64,000 nt of DNA from Symbiodinium sp. CCMP2592 (taxonomy: Eukaryota > Sar > Dinophyceae > Suessiales > Symbiodiniaceae): NCBI GenBank assembly GCA_905221615.1, contig CAJNDT010006014.1:62001-126000 (forward strand), given 5' to 3'. The first letter of the stretch is position 1. Each line of letters begins with the position of its first letter. Made by a program: the position numbers and the translations under genes. The notes under the pieces were generated by a model. It searched no databases. It was not told the origin of the DNA and worked only from the letters and a program-made list of their open reading frames with translations. This document shows positions 10,281-22,654 of the stretch, one piece after another.

Positions 10281-11825
10281 ACTAATCAGTACTAGTTCTG
10301 CTAGAATATACCCCAAACCCTCATCGTCTATGCCACAGCTAAATCCCTAGATCGCCACAGTGTCCGCCGTGGCGAGGAGCTGTTTCACTTGAGAGCGGCC
10401 GCCCACCTTCCATGACCAAGAACACATCCGGAAGAGCAGGGATGCGGTTAAAATGTCGACTTCAGGGCACACGGTATGGGGGCCGTGTTCCTGCGAAGTA
10501 CTCTAGATGCAACCAGTGTTTTGAAAGCTGATGTGCACGTGCTGATTGGCTTGTTTTTCAAAGGCTTGCTCCTGTACGAGAGTCAGCCAAACCAATGCGA
10601 GTCGGACCAGGCTGGACACCTCTGCAGGAACTTGAAGACAACTCTGCTTCGGACCCTGGGAGGGCCGTAATGTCTTTGCTTTGAAGAAGAAGCTGGACCT
10701 GGTACTGCAGACATCCATCGAGGAAGTCCTGCAAGGCTTCAAGCAACAAAGTGATTGCCAAAACGTCCAGCGCAGAACCACGAGGGCCTCTCTGTCTGGG
10801 AACGGGGCCGTACTATGCAGCCACTGCAGAGCGGTCAGAGCACCCAAAGGCTCAACCTGTCACCTACCAGTAGCCTCTCACGAGAGGGCCCAAAGTCAAA
10901 CTGAAGGCGTCCTTCACTGTGTCGGAATCGAAGCCAGCATCCAGCAAGTCCTCAATGTGGAACCTCAACCTCCGCTGTGGCGGTGACTACTGCGACTGAG
11001 CTCTACAGAACAGTATAGCATAGACAGGTATAATAGGGACTACAGTGTCAGAGGATGCTGTATAAGCAAAGCCCGGGAGCTCTGAATCAGATCTGATGAG
11101 ATGCGCAGCCGATAAGGTTCAGGCTTCGATGCTCACACTCGCACAAGCAGGCAAGGCTCAGGGTTTTTTCCCTCCCACCTAGCAAGGACGAAACCCACAT
11201 TGTCAGGGAATCTCGGTTGAACAGTTGGCATCAGCTATGCTTTCCACAGGGTTTTAGGGTCTAGGGTTCACCAGTGTAGGCTTCACGTTTTTTTTTGCCA
11301 GGGTTCATCTTTTGAGGGTTCAGGGTTCCGGAGGTTCCAGCTACTCCAGATCGAATGAACCGAATGCCAAAACGGCAGTGAAATGATGGCCCCAAGCCGC
11401 AACGCACCGAGAATGCGCTGCAAAAATGCAGCATCAGAGAGACTCCGACCAGGAAACCGAGTCTCCAAAAAGCATTGGCCCTGCAAACCTGAATATCCCT
11501 CAATCCCATTCCCGCACGTAATTACAGGCCAAGCGACAGGTGATCCCAAACAGCCAGCAGCTTCTCCCAGTTGGTGTGAACAGCATCATAGCGGTTCTGT
11601 GAGGCTTCGTCCTCGCAAGAGGGCTCTCTTGAGCACAAGCGCGGCTTCCACTGCTTCTTCTCGCCAATGCTTGCACTACGTGTGACCACCTCCGTCGCTG
11701 CCGCTGCAGTGAACTGATATGCCGGCAGGTGCAACCACTTCCACAACGGCTTCCGGCTCTGGAAAAAGATTCTGCGGCATCCGTACCACCTCGCCCCTGA
11801 ACTCCTGTCAATTCCAGACAGAAAG
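10281..11825. other. Intergenic stretch, no recognisable gene
   Basis: A plus-strand frame near 10681-10986 has a protein-like start (lysine- and leucine-rich) but no domain or supporting splice sites. Short TTTAGGG-like and GGGTTCA words lie at about 11250-11330. Confidence 0.4.
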
Positions 11826-14212
11826 CGTTGTAAACAGGATAGGGGCAATGCCACTTAGCAACCGCTGCACATAAGATAGAAGCAAAACCACACCTGTAAA
11901 CAGGATTAGGGCAATGCCACACAGCAACTGCTTGCTGTGTGGTTTTGCTTCTATCTTATGTGCAGCGGTTGCCGTGTGGCATTGCCCCTATCCTGTTTAC
12001 AGCGCTCGTTGTGTGGCTTTGCAGGATAGGGGCAACGCCACACAGCAATCGCTGTACAGAAGGTAGAAGCAAAACCACACAGCAAGCGCTGTAAACAGGC
12101 TGGTGGCCAAGCCACACAGCAACAGCTGACATGAGATAGAAGCAACACCACACAACAAGCGCTGTACACAAGGGGCAATGCCACACAGCAACCGCTGCAC
12201 ATAAGATACAAGCAAAACCACACAGCAAGCGATGTAAACATGTTCGGGGCCAAGCCACACAGCAACTACTGTACATAAGATGGAAGCAACGGTACGCCAC
12301 ACAAGTCCCCACACAACGAGCGTTGTGGACAGGACAGGGGCAATGCCACACAGCAACCGCTCCACATCGGACAGAAGCAAAACCAGACAGCCAGCGCCGT
12401 AAACAGGACAGGGGCAATGCCACACAGCAACCGTTGTACACAAGATAGAAGCAAAACCACACAGCAAGCGATGTAAACATGTTCGGGGCCAAGCCACACA
12501 GCAACTACTGTACATAAGATGGAAGCAACGGTACGCCACACAAGTCCCCACACAACGAGCGTTGTGGACAGGACAGGGGCAATGCCACACAGCAACCGCT
12601 CCACATCGGACAGAAGCAAAACCAGACAGCCAGCGCCGTAAACAGGACAGGGGCAATGCCACACAGCAACCGTTGTACATAAGATAGAAGCAAAACCACA
12701 CCGCAAGCGCTGCAAACAGGATAGGGGCCAAACTGCACAGCAACCGCTGTACATAAGATGGAAGCAAAAGTAGAACAACAACACATCAAGCGCTGTAAAT
12801 AGGATAGGGGCATTGCCACACTGTAACCGCTCTACATACGAAGCAAAACCACACAGCAAGCGCTGTAAACAGGATAGGGGCAATGCCACACAATGCCACA
12901 CAGCAACCGCCGTACATACAACACCACACAGCAAGCGCTGTAAACAGCATAGGGAAAGGCCACACAGCAACCGTTGTACATACATAGGATAGAAGCAAAG
13001 CCACACTGCAAACGCTGTAAACAGGAAAGCGGCAATGCCACACAGCAACCGCATAAGATAGGAAGCAAGACTCAAGACGACACAGCAAGCGCTGTAAACA
13101 GGATAGGGGCAACGCCACAACACAAGCGCTGTAAACAGGATAGGGGCAAAGCCACACGCACCGCAAGCGCTGTAAACAGGGCAGGGGCAATGCCACACCG
13201 CAAGCGCTGTAAACAGGACAGGGGCAGAGCCACACAGCAAGCGCCGTCAACAGGATAGGGGCAAAGCCACACCGGAAGCGCTGTAAACAGGATAGGGGCA
13301 AAGCCACACCGCAAGCGCTGTAAACAGGATAGGGGCAAAGCCACACCGCAAGCGCTGTAAACAGGACAGACCGCAAGCGCTGTAAACAGGATAGGGGCAA
13401 AACCACACCGCAAGCGCTGTCAAAAGGATAGGGCAAAGCCACACCGCAAGCGCCGTAAATAGGATATAGGGGCAACGCCACGCCGCAAACGCTGCAAATC
13501 GGATAAAGCCACACCGCAAGCGCTGTAAACAGGATAGGGGCAAAGCCACACCGCAAGCGCTGTAAACAGGATAGGGGCAAAGCCACACCGCAAGCGCTGT
13601 CGACAGGATAGGGGCAAAGCCACACCGCAAGCGCTGTAAATAAACAGGATAGGAGCAAAGCCACACCGCAAGCGCTGTCAACAGAATAGGGGCAAAGCCA
13701 CACGGCAAGCACTGTCAACAGGATAGGGGCAAAGCCACACCGCAAGCGCTGTCAACAGGATAGGGGCAAAGCCACACCATGTCCTGTTTACAGCGCTTGC
13801 TGCGTGGCTCTGCCTCTATCATAGGCTTTTTACAGCACTTTCTGCGTGGCTTTGCCCCTATGCTGTTGACAGCGCTTGCGGTGTGGCTTTGCCCCTATCC
13901 TGTTCGTAGCGCCTGTTTTTGCCCCTATCCTGCTTACAGCGCTTGCTGTGTGGCTTTGCCCCTATCCTGTTGACAGCGCTTGCGGTGTGGCTTTGCCCCT
14001 GCCCTGTTTGCAGCGCTTGCGGTGTGGCTTTGCCCCTATCCTGCAAGGGCTGTAAACAGGATAGGGGCAAAGCCACACAGCAAGCACTGTAAGTAGGATA
14101 GGGGCAAAGCCACACCGCAAGCGCTGTCAAAAGGATAGGGGCAAAGCCACGCAGCAAGCGCTGTAAACAGACTAGGGGCAAAGTCAGGCAGCAAGCGCTG
14201 TCAGCAGGATAA
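11826..14212. repeat. 37-bp satellite array with two inverted blocks
   Basis: The unit reads roughly GATAGGGGCAAAGCCACACC plus GCAAGCGCTGTAAACAG, 37 bases. Successive copies near 13261 and 13298 show the exact period. The 5' half alternates two unit variants (GGGGCAATGCC and AGAAGCAAAACC), giving a 74-bp higher-order period. The 3' half uses one unit. Blocks at about 11931-12024 and 13784-14046 are reversed. A 239-bp segment is repeated almost exactly (12241 onward and 12480 onward). The minus strand has no stop in any frame over long spans because the unit lacks stops and 37 is not a multiple of three; I do not call those frames genes. Confidence 0.95.
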
Positions 14213-16825
14213 GGGCACGCTGTGCGAGCCTGTCCAGCGGTCCGACTCAGAAAGCCGATTCGAATCCCCCCGTAGATCCAATTGGAGCAACTCCCGTGTG
14301 TGGGTCGAAGGCTTCATCCTGAAGGGTCGTTTCGGGAGATGCAGTGTGCTCCCTCCCACTCGAGGCACTCGCGACGACCGAATCGCATTGGGGGAAAAAG
14401 GCATGTAGTCTTAGTCTTAGCATCTAAGGAAGCGATGTTCGACACGCGTGTCGTCCCTCCGGCCTGCAGCCACCATTCGACCTCTGTGCAGAGGTTTCCC
14501 ATGGTGTCCTGGCATCCAACATGTTGAAGCAACAGTTGCAGCAACAGCAATGTCTCGTACGAGAGCATGATCCCACGAGCCACAGACAAATGCAGCACAG
14601 AATCACTTGAAAGTCTCAACATGCATAAACTTGTTTTCGATTCCCCATCTGCTCTGAACCTCCAACTTCAAACTCCTGTCGCTCAACGCAATCACTTCGC
14701 CAGGCGTGGCAATTTCTGATTCGAAGTATCGGCAGAAAAAAGTCCTCTCCCGTTTTTTATGCACAAGTTGCGAGCAAGCATCCAGGGAGGAGAGGCCATA
14801 GTCGAAGTTTCCGACCGGCTCCCAGCACTTGCAGAGGTTCCTGGGCCAATGTAAGCCCGAAACACTGCAACAAACGTTTCGAAGCGTTTGCTGCAAGGAC
14901 GTTTTAGATCTGCGGTGACCTTGCTACACCATGTCTGGGAGCTTGCTGACTTTCGCAGCCTTGCTCGACTTTAAGTGTCCAAGGCGAGTGCACGATCTCT
15001 CCCTCCCTCTCTTTCTCTCTCTACACTGAACAGGTGGCAGCCAGGAAACTGCGAGCAGTGAATTGGTAATGACAGTTAATGCGACTGGGGATGGGCGTCA
15101 TCGTCGTCGCCGTGCTAGTCGTGGAATTTCGGTTTCGCCAGGGGTTTGCCTTTCGGGAGGGGTTGGAATTCTGAGCAATAGAAGTCAGCGGAGCGGAGTG
15201 CAGACACGCTGGCTACCGGTGATTTGCTCCGTGGGCCTTTAACTCTCTACAACCCACACTGCGGCCGGGCCACGTCTTTCGTGCCATGCCAACGATGGGA
15301 GAGACGAGCTCGAGATGATATTTCAGCTCCCTCGCCTTTTGACAAATTAATCTTCTCGTCGTCGGTTCTTGTCGTTGCTGCTGCTGGTTTTATTGTAAAT
15401 ACGGTAGTGTACCATATCCGGCACCAAAAGTCCACTGCTACTATTGCTGCTACATCATCTGTTACGACTCCAATGTCGAACACAAGACAATCAGTTGACT
15501 TCTCTTGTGCTTGTTGTTGACTGCATTCCCATTCCAGTCGCCCCGCCGCCTGTACAAGTTCGAACATGCATGAGGCGGGTCTGGGTATTGCGGGGACTTC
15601 CGAGGCTGCTAGCTGTACGAATTTTGTAAGTATGACGACTATGACTCGTCTGCCCCTTCTCTCAAGAGTTTCAACGATTCAGCACACCTGTTATTTTGAA
15701 TGTTGCAGAATCATGCCTGCCTGGTAGGCTGCTCTCGTGTGCTGCTACTGATGAATGTCTTGGCTGTATTACCATGAATAACACCACCACAAGTATCAAG
15801 GCACCTACACGACTAACACCCCTGTCTGGAGTTTGGTGAATCGTCGCTGCTGCCGCTGCTGCTGCCACTCTGCTGCACCACTGTTAGCACTACCACTGCT
15901 GCAGCAATATTACTGTTCCAGCGACTGTTCGCTAAACTCCATTGCTATCATTCCCTGCTTTCCGACGTTGCTGTTGCTGTTGTGGCGACTGCTCCTTCGT
16001 CCGTGTATGCTGGCACCTGCGCCTTGAATCCCCTGGCCCATACTGAACTGCGAAGCCTGAGGTTGAGTTCAGGGTATGAGAGACATAAGGATTGGCGGCT
16101 GCTTCGGGGCTTTGAGGGTAGCGGGTAGCGCTCAGGGTGTTAGAGACAGGAGCCCATGGTTCAAAGCCCAGCGGCCATGAGGAAGTCTGGGTCTTCCTGG
16201 TCAGAAGGTGGCTCCATGATTCCTGGTCAAAGGTTCCCGGAAACTCAGTCTTGGGGCTTGGGTGTCTATATGCTTTCAAGCGGAGCGTCTGTGTGCAGCC
16301 GTAGCAACCAGTGCCGGGCAAAGAATGCAGGGTCGAGATGCTTGTTGTGTTCTGGCATCGGAAACTTCGGTGAGCTGCGCCAAGCCAACGTGACGACACT
16401 TTCTTACACACAAAGGCTATGGGTATGTCTCACTTTACCATCCACTGCCCAAACAACCGCGATGGCTGTGTTGTTTCCGCGCCTGGAGGAAATCCGGAAA
16501 TCTGTTTGCGAGGGGCTTCGATCAGAAAACTGGACGTGTGTTGAGAGACCAGATCAGCCCACCTCCAATAACTCCTAACACCACAAAAAAGCCAAAACTG
16601 TACAGCCTCCGTTCAAGCCTTCAACCCTCAAAAGCGCATCTGACTTGAATCCTCAAAGTCTTTCCGCCCGGCATAGCCCGGCCCAAAGTCGAAAATCACC
16701 GTTCCGCCTGTCATCCTTCAGGCCCCGAATACTGCAACACAATCTACAAAAATACCCTGAAGCTTGCAACAACCCTAAGTCCCTCTCTCTCTTTCTTTCG
16801 CCAGGGTTAGGGTGTAGGGGTTTGA
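14213..16825. other. Intergenic stretch, no recognisable gene
   Basis: No domain is recognised. A T-loop-like GATTCGAATCC near 14254 lacks the rest of a tRNA. GCTGCTGC-rich low-complexity sequence lies at 15840-15900 and a short CTCT run near 15000. Confidence 0.4.
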
Positions 16826-16826
16826 C

Positions 16827-16866
<40 letters not shown>
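16826..16866. repeat. (CT)n microsatellite
   Basis: A pure CT run of about 36 bases. Confidence 0.95.
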
Positions 16867-16868
<2 letters not shown>

Positions 16869-17107
16869 AAACTACCCCACGCTAATATATAGGTTACTCG
16901 AAGGAATGGTATTCTGGGTTCTTGACCATAATACGGAAACCTTATTATTCACTATAGATCCCTATTTGTGGTAACTTAAATTAAACCCCCTAATAAGGTC
17001 CCAGTATTGGTAGTTGTTCCCCTATTCATAGTACCCCATCCAGGCCTGCATTCGGATCCTCTTCGCTGCCCGGGTCCGAGCAATGACCTCAAAGAGTCCG
17101 GGGGGGA

Positions 17108-17186
17108 GATCAGGGATAGGTAGTGGTAGTGGTAGTGGTGGTAGTCGTCGTCGTCGTAGTAGTCGTAGTAGTAGTCGTCGTAGTGG
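17108..17186. repeat. GGTAGT/GTAGTCGTC low-complexity array
   Basis: GGTAGT hexamers followed by GTAGTC/GTCGTA mixtures. Confidence 0.85.
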
Positions 17187-18086
17187 TGGCGCGTGATTCG
17201 GATTTCTGGTTGGAGCGTCTTGCACTGTAAATACATGACTAGGATATCTGAAACAAAGGTTTCGAAGTGTCTTTGTCCCTGTGGCTACGACGAACCTTGG
17301 AAAATAATCACATCATGGGCACACATTCCAGATTCAAGATGCTTAGTTAGTTAGATTGTCTAGTCCTTGGGTCAGTTCGGTTTCAAGTCTCACAATCGGC
17401 TGTATTGTTTTGCTGCCCTGGTGTTGCCCGGTTATGCTCCGTCGGGCTCTCCGTGTCGCAGAGATGGCGGGTTTCGGGATATGGGGTTTGGAAAGAATTG
17501 AGGGTTAGACTCTCAGTCTTTCCGGGCCCCTAAGCAAGGCATCCTACCCCAAAGGTCTAGACTACACAAGGCTCCCTGAGTTTACGGACACCGGCCGTTG
17601 AGGTTGTTGCGCCTGCCTACTTGAGAAAGGCCGGCCCTGCAGAAACTTGACACGAAATCTCTGGAGAAGTCTTTCTTTGGTCAAGCCTTCCTCGAGCCTC
17701 CCCAAGAAATCCGGATATCCTCAAAGAGACCGGCAGAAAACGAAACCAGCAAGACAAGGGAAACCCTGAGCCTGCGTATCAAGCAACAGCTTCACAAGCC
17801 CTTCCGAAAAGAATGTGACATGCCCCTTCATATTTCTGACCCACATGGGGCAAACACACACCACAACACTACTGCAGACGGCTCAAGAACGCTAGCCCGG
17901 CTGCCCTTCCACACCAAGCGGAGGTACCTGAACCTTTCCTCACAATGCCATGTTTGTCGCCCGCCCGTATGTACTTGTATGTAACTAAATCGTTACCGAT
18001 CTCCTACCTTTCCTGAATCAGAACAACTTTTTCATGCACCTCAACCCCGTGTAAGAGGCGTTTTGGGTTTAGTCAGCCTAGTCCTT
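17187..18086. other. Intergenic stretch, nothing seen
   Basis: No long open frame, repeat or element was found here on either strand. Confidence 0.4.
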
Positions 18087-18556
18087 CTACGGATCCTGAA
18101 ATTCAGAGCCGGAGAGGCAGCCAGAAATATCCGCCCCACACCACGGTGACGCCGACCGGGCCTGCCAGCTCGGTTCACCAAACTGGTTCCGTAGCTTGGC
18201 GTGCAGGCCATGATGGGGAAGAGCGCTGAAGACTTCGCACAAGACTTTTGGACCCAACTTTCGTGCAGCCTGTCTCAGTGTTTTACACTGCGAAGCTGTC
18301 CAATTGAAAGAACAGGCATGGGAGGCCAAGCGGGACCAGCAAATCAGGACATCGGGTCTTTAATCAGTGCACGCTACACCATCCCGTCCCCCGAAACTAC
18401 AGATAATACTCATACGCCTTTTACACCTAGATGACCGTAAAGCCTGAGTGACACTACACCCGCATTTACCTGGCCTCCCCCTGCATTCTGCCACGTACAG
18501 CCACTTGCAGAAGTTTCCTTCGAATTCTGCGAGTGCCATCAAGGCGGCTCGCACGA
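18087..18556 (-). CDS. Possible exon fragments, unrecognised
   Basis: Two minus-strand stretches have dinoflagellate-like codon choice: about 18556-18474 (contains ALMALAEFEGNFCKWLYVAE, followed by CCAG|GTAAAT) and about 18280-18087 (contains KTLRQAARKLGPKVLCEVF). I could not find a splice join that keeps the frame between them, so they may be parts of different exons, a decayed gene, or chance. Confidence 0.18.
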
Positions 18557-20357
18557 CGTTCGGGAGCCCTTATTGAGAAGAGAGGATGCGATATGACATA
18601 GTGGAGGGTATCCGATTCTCTTGCAAACCTCGATACCTGTCACAATACGCAATCATATAATCACGCAAGGATACAGGCATACTTCCATCCATCTCTCAAC
18701 CCGTCCATACAAACCTGCAGACTTACGTACATACATACATACATGCGTAAGTGCACACGCATACATGCATGCCTCTTTCTGTCTACATGCATATGTACCC
18801 ACATAATCTCATGAAGCATACACAGCCCTGCAGGGTCCCTGCGAGAGACGGAGGGACAGATTGGGCTTCCCGAGAAGTTGCAAATGCACTTCGCTCAGCT
18901 GCAGAGTCTCCCGGAGGTGCGGAGGGATATTCTAGCGGCCTTGAGACTTAGAAGAAGGTTTTGGGCTTGTTTATATATACTATAACTGTATTACGGAGCC
19001 TCCGAAATAGTTTTGGTAATTATGTAGGCCCCGATATTATGCGGGTTTACATCAGGGAACCTGATTCCGACATACTTATAGGATTCTACTATTCCCTACT
19101 ATTTGGGACTATACTTTCCATTGTATGTCTGAAACTCCCATTTGTGGGGAGCTCTTCTACAGATCCGTTCAAGAGAAATTGAGGGCTGCGGCTGAACCTG
19201 TGATCAGAGGGTACGTGGTTCAGGGTTCGGCATGGGCTCAAAGGAGTTCCAGTTCCAGCACATGATACAAGTCTCACAGCAATATCTCTTTTCTTCCTTA
19301 TCATATGTAACATATCATATGTAACATCCCCGCCGGGCCACCAAGACGACAACATGCAGATGAGGGCGGCGAACAAGAGTAGAGGCAATACACAGCAGGA
19401 CGTCCTGCAAGTTCAAAACAGCTGAGAATGTGGGGACCTCCAATTTGAACACCAGGAGTCTGTCTTCGATAACTCGCTCCTGGACCTTGCAAGAATAATT
19501 GCTGAGCCACAGAAACCAAAACTGTTCAACTGTAAAGCCTTCACTAAAGCCCTTTTTGAGCACGGGCTTGAGTTGTACCCTAAACCCTCAACCCGGGCCC
19601 CACGTTCTCTATGGAGGGCGGTACGGACGCTCGAAAGCGACAGGCTGTCGGAAGTGGGCAAGGAAACTTGCGGGTTGGGGTCCGGAATCATTGAAGGACC
19701 TGCTCTTCCCCCACCTTAAGGATTTTAGGGCGATGCGGCTTGGCAGTTGATATAGGCTTGGGATTCAAGGATGACCCCCTTGCGCTCGTCACTGGTGTCT
19801 TTTGCATCGAAACTGGCCCCCCTCACAATCCGGACCTTGGTGCCAACAATCAAAGCCTTCGCGACGTGTAGGACCGGACGCAGGGTCCTGGGTAAGAGGG
19901 CCTGAGAAGCACGTGAACAAAGGAACTGCCACGAGAGCCGCCCGTCGAGGGGTCCGAAGCCTCAAGAGTTAGTAGGAGGTTCTGTTCTGCTCACGTGCTT
20001 CTTTTGGCCCCTTGTATTCCCGACCTCAGGCCAAGGATTCAGAAAAGATGAGCTGCACTGCAAGTACCTGAAGGACTTGAGCCCTGAGGCATTATGATTG
20101 TCCGAAAAGCAGAGAAAGGAGTGCTTTCAGGGGAAGCCTACAGGTCTCGTTCGGCCTTAAAAACACTCTTGTCCGCGCGTCAGGGTCTTAAACCTTATTG
20201 AAGAACTCGTAAACACTGACATGGCTTCGTTGTGCTATCCTTCCTTGTGGCAGTGAGCAGGGCAGCTGTGAAAAGGAGCCAATGCTCCGCAGGCTCCCAA
20301 TTCCGTCTGGGCCCGGCGGGGCTGGCGTTGAAAGTCGAAGCCTTGAGGAGCCAAACG

Positions 20358-20360
<3 letters not shown>
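18557..20360. other. Intergenic stretch, no recognisable gene
   Basis: An ACAT/GCAT-rich tract lies at about 18725-18790. AT-rich sequence with short inverted words at about 19000-19150 may be a decayed small element. No gene is recognised. Confidence 0.35.
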
Positions 20361-20406
<46 letters not shown>

Positions 20407-20410
20407 CACA
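20361..20410. repeat. (TA)n microsatellite
   Basis: TA dinucleotides with a few CA interruptions over about 50 bases. Confidence 0.95.
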
Positions 20411-20613
20411 TACATACACACTTCTGAAACGCCTGCCCCTGAGGGACCCTACGGTGCGGTGGCCACACCCAAAACGCCTATCCACATATCTCGGAACTTT
20501 TACTCTCCCTTCTCGGAAGAACAGAGCTGGGCGGGACGCCCTGCTCTTCACTCCGATCTCCGACAATGAGACCGTAAGGCCTTCCATCGGAGCTATGTTA
20601 AAATCATCTCTTT

Positions 20614-21240
20614 TCAAGCGACACGCTTGACCATGTTCAAATACTCCCGATACTCAGTCACCGGAACATGTAGCTTCCAGCGCAGCAAAGAAGTGAAGTA
20701 GACCTCCAGGCTGTTGAGCTCCCGAAGTGTAAGGCCGCAAACCCGAGCGTAGTGGGCGTTGCTGAAGAAAAGGTCGTCCTGTATCTTTGCAGCAACGACC
20801 GTAGCTACGGCCAAAAGCCGATGAATGGTGAAGTTGTTCACCACAACGACGGGGTTCATCTTTACTGCTCGATCGATGTAGACGAGGGCCAGCAGCAAAC
20901 ATGATTCATGGCACTGGAAGTACTTGGCCAATCGAGTGAGGTACTGCTCGATGCCAATGCCGGGTGCGACCTTCGAGTGGAAGCGAGAAACCACGTCCTG
21001 CTTCCCAGTCCCAGTCTCCACCTCAATGAAGGACGAGTACACGGAGGCCAAAGCTTTGCAAAGCTTGCCAACATCCATTGCGATGTCGACTCCTTCGGCT
21101 TCCTTCGGGACCTCCTCTGCCATCGGCATCTCGGTATCTGCAGTCGCTGGCTCAACGACTGGCTCAGGCTTCTCCTCTGTGTGCGACTTTGGCAACTCCT
21201 TTGCTTGTGGCTTCTTTGGCAACCACTTGCGGCCACTCAT
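20614..21240 (-). CDS. PHO80/U-type cyclin
   Basis: A single uninterrupted frame of 208 residues from ATG 21240 (MSGRKWLPKK). I prefer this start to the ATG at 21291 because CAG|AAG stands 12 bases upstream behind a pyrimidine-rich stretch, a likely trans-splice site. The first 50 residues are charged and low-complexity. The cyclin box follows: F87.SK.APGIGIEQYLTRL, then YIDRAVK (121-127), IHRLLAVA (139-146), AAKIQDD (150-156), N161..YARVCG, and LNSLEVYF (175-182). The HRLL, AKxxDD and NxxYAxxxG signatures are those of PHO80-like cyclins (yeast Pho80, plant cyclin U/P, trypanosome CYC2), which activate Pho85-type kinases in phosphate or cell-cycle control. The partner kinase is not in the window. 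The lack of introns is notable. Confidence 0.9.
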   Translation of the reverse strand: MSGRKWLPKKPQAKELPKSHTEEKPEPVVEPATADTEMPMAEEVPKEAEGVDIAMDVGKLCKALASVYSSFIEVETGTGKQDVVSRFHSKVAPGIGIEQYLTRLAKYFQCHESCLLLALVYIDRAVKMNPVVVVNNFTIHRLLAVATVVAAKIQDDLFFSNAHYARVCGLTLRELNSLEVYFTSLLRWKLHVPVTEYREYLNMVKRVA

Positions 21241-21815
21241 CTTTCCCTTCTTCTGATTCGGGCCGCGGCAAAGGTAAAAGCTACCGGTCATCTAGGAACT
21301 TACGCCCGGGCAGGTCTCACGACTCTCTTTGACGCTGAAAGCCGGGAAAACTAACTGGGAGAACTTGAGCCGCAGCAGTTTCCGAACGCTTGAAGTTCCT
21401 GTGCTCGGCTCCACGAAAGGCTGGCAGCTGGCAAGGCCCAACCCACTTCTCCGTGCAAAACTTGCGAGCCTTGAGGTCGATCACCAACGGCGGGGCTGCT
21501 TTCTTGGCTTCTCGGAAGTTCTTGGAGCCCCTGCAAAGAGAGATCAAGGTTTCGGTCTCTGGCTTTGTGAAGACCTTGTGATTCAGAATGCTTCGCCTGC
21601 ACTCCTATGACCCCAAACTTCTGCAAACCTCTAGCATCACACAAGCTGCCAAGGATATTCAGGGTTGGGCTCAGCCTGTTAATTCTTTCTCAATTTAAAC
21701 CCGCTGTCGGTGGCCCAGCAAATGGTTGCCGAGTCTGGGTAAGGGGCAATTGCGCTTCCGGCACTAGATCAACTCTCCGAAGACCTCACGCGCTCCTGGT
21801 CCTGCTGAGCCTACA
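21241..21815. other. Upstream region of the cyclin gene
   Basis: Both strands are open over 21320-21610 with plausible codon use, so coding sequence is possible but strand and frame cannot be decided. A GTAAGT word on the minus strand at about 21301-21306 could be a donor. Confidence 0.3.
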
Positions 21816-21819
21816 ACAA

Positions 21820-21831
21820 CGACGACGACTC

Positions 21832-21864
<33 letters not shown>

Positions 21865-21867
21865 CTG

Positions 21868-21924
<57 letters not shown>

Positions 21925-21925
21925 G

Positions 21926-21991
<66 letters not shown>

Positions 21992-21992
21992 G
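21820..21992. repeat. (TAC)n trinucleotide array
   Basis: About 170 bases of TAC with rare TGC and TAG interruptions. Confidence 0.95.
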
Positions 21993-22654
21993 GTCGCAGT
22001 CCTCAGTTTTGTTCCCCATCATTGTAACGAGTCGCACAGTATAAACGGAAATATGCGTACAGCTGCCACCATGAGCGCCAGTAAAATGGACTCAGCGGAT
22101 CCATGACAAGCAGCCGGCGCAAGTACTTGCGCCAAATGTGGCCCTGATACCTTGGCCGTTCGATAATCACCGAAAGAGCCCAAACTTTGCACCGCGATTC
22201 TTACTGTTGGTTGCAACGGAACAGATTCTTGAAAACGCGCACAGCAATCTGGACGCCTGAGGATTGGCACTTTCTTTAGTGCTAACAGCCTCACCCATCC
22301 ACATGCAGATCCCAAACTGCAGGAGGATCTGCTGTCCGTCGCAGGCCCGGGGGGTTGGGCCGTTTCTGGAGCCGAGGGACTGGAAGACAGCCACCCACGC
22401 CTCCGAGCGTTCCTGAGTCTCAGCTGTCATGAAATTTAGGGGACAGATGCAAGACAGATGCAAGGCTGGCTGCCGTTGAGCTCATGAAAAAAGTGCCCAT
22501 GCTGCTTTAACCCCAAGACATTGCTCCTTTTCGGGGGTTGCTGTGCTTGAAGGTTTAGATGTCAATTTAGGTACTATTCAATCTACCCCTGAACTCACCA
22601 TCCCACTTCACGTAACGCCTGCCAAGAAGACAGTAGGAGCCCTTTGAGGAACCC
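21993..22654. other. Intergenic stretch, no recognisable gene
   Basis: Short open frames only. It lies downstream of the exon chain at 22655-23189. Confidence 0.35.

Noticed and set aside
11826..14212. CRISPR array interpretation of the 37-bp repeats
   Set aside because: The units are directly adjacent with no unique spacers, and the genome context is eukaryotic.
14218..14282. tRNA gene on the plus strand around GATTCGAATCC
   Set aside because: The T loop is present but its stem does not pair and no A box or acceptor stem is found.
16110..16175. tRNA-like A and B boxes (TAGCGCTCAGG; GGTTCAAAGCC)
   Set aside because: The spacing between the boxes is far too short for a tRNA.
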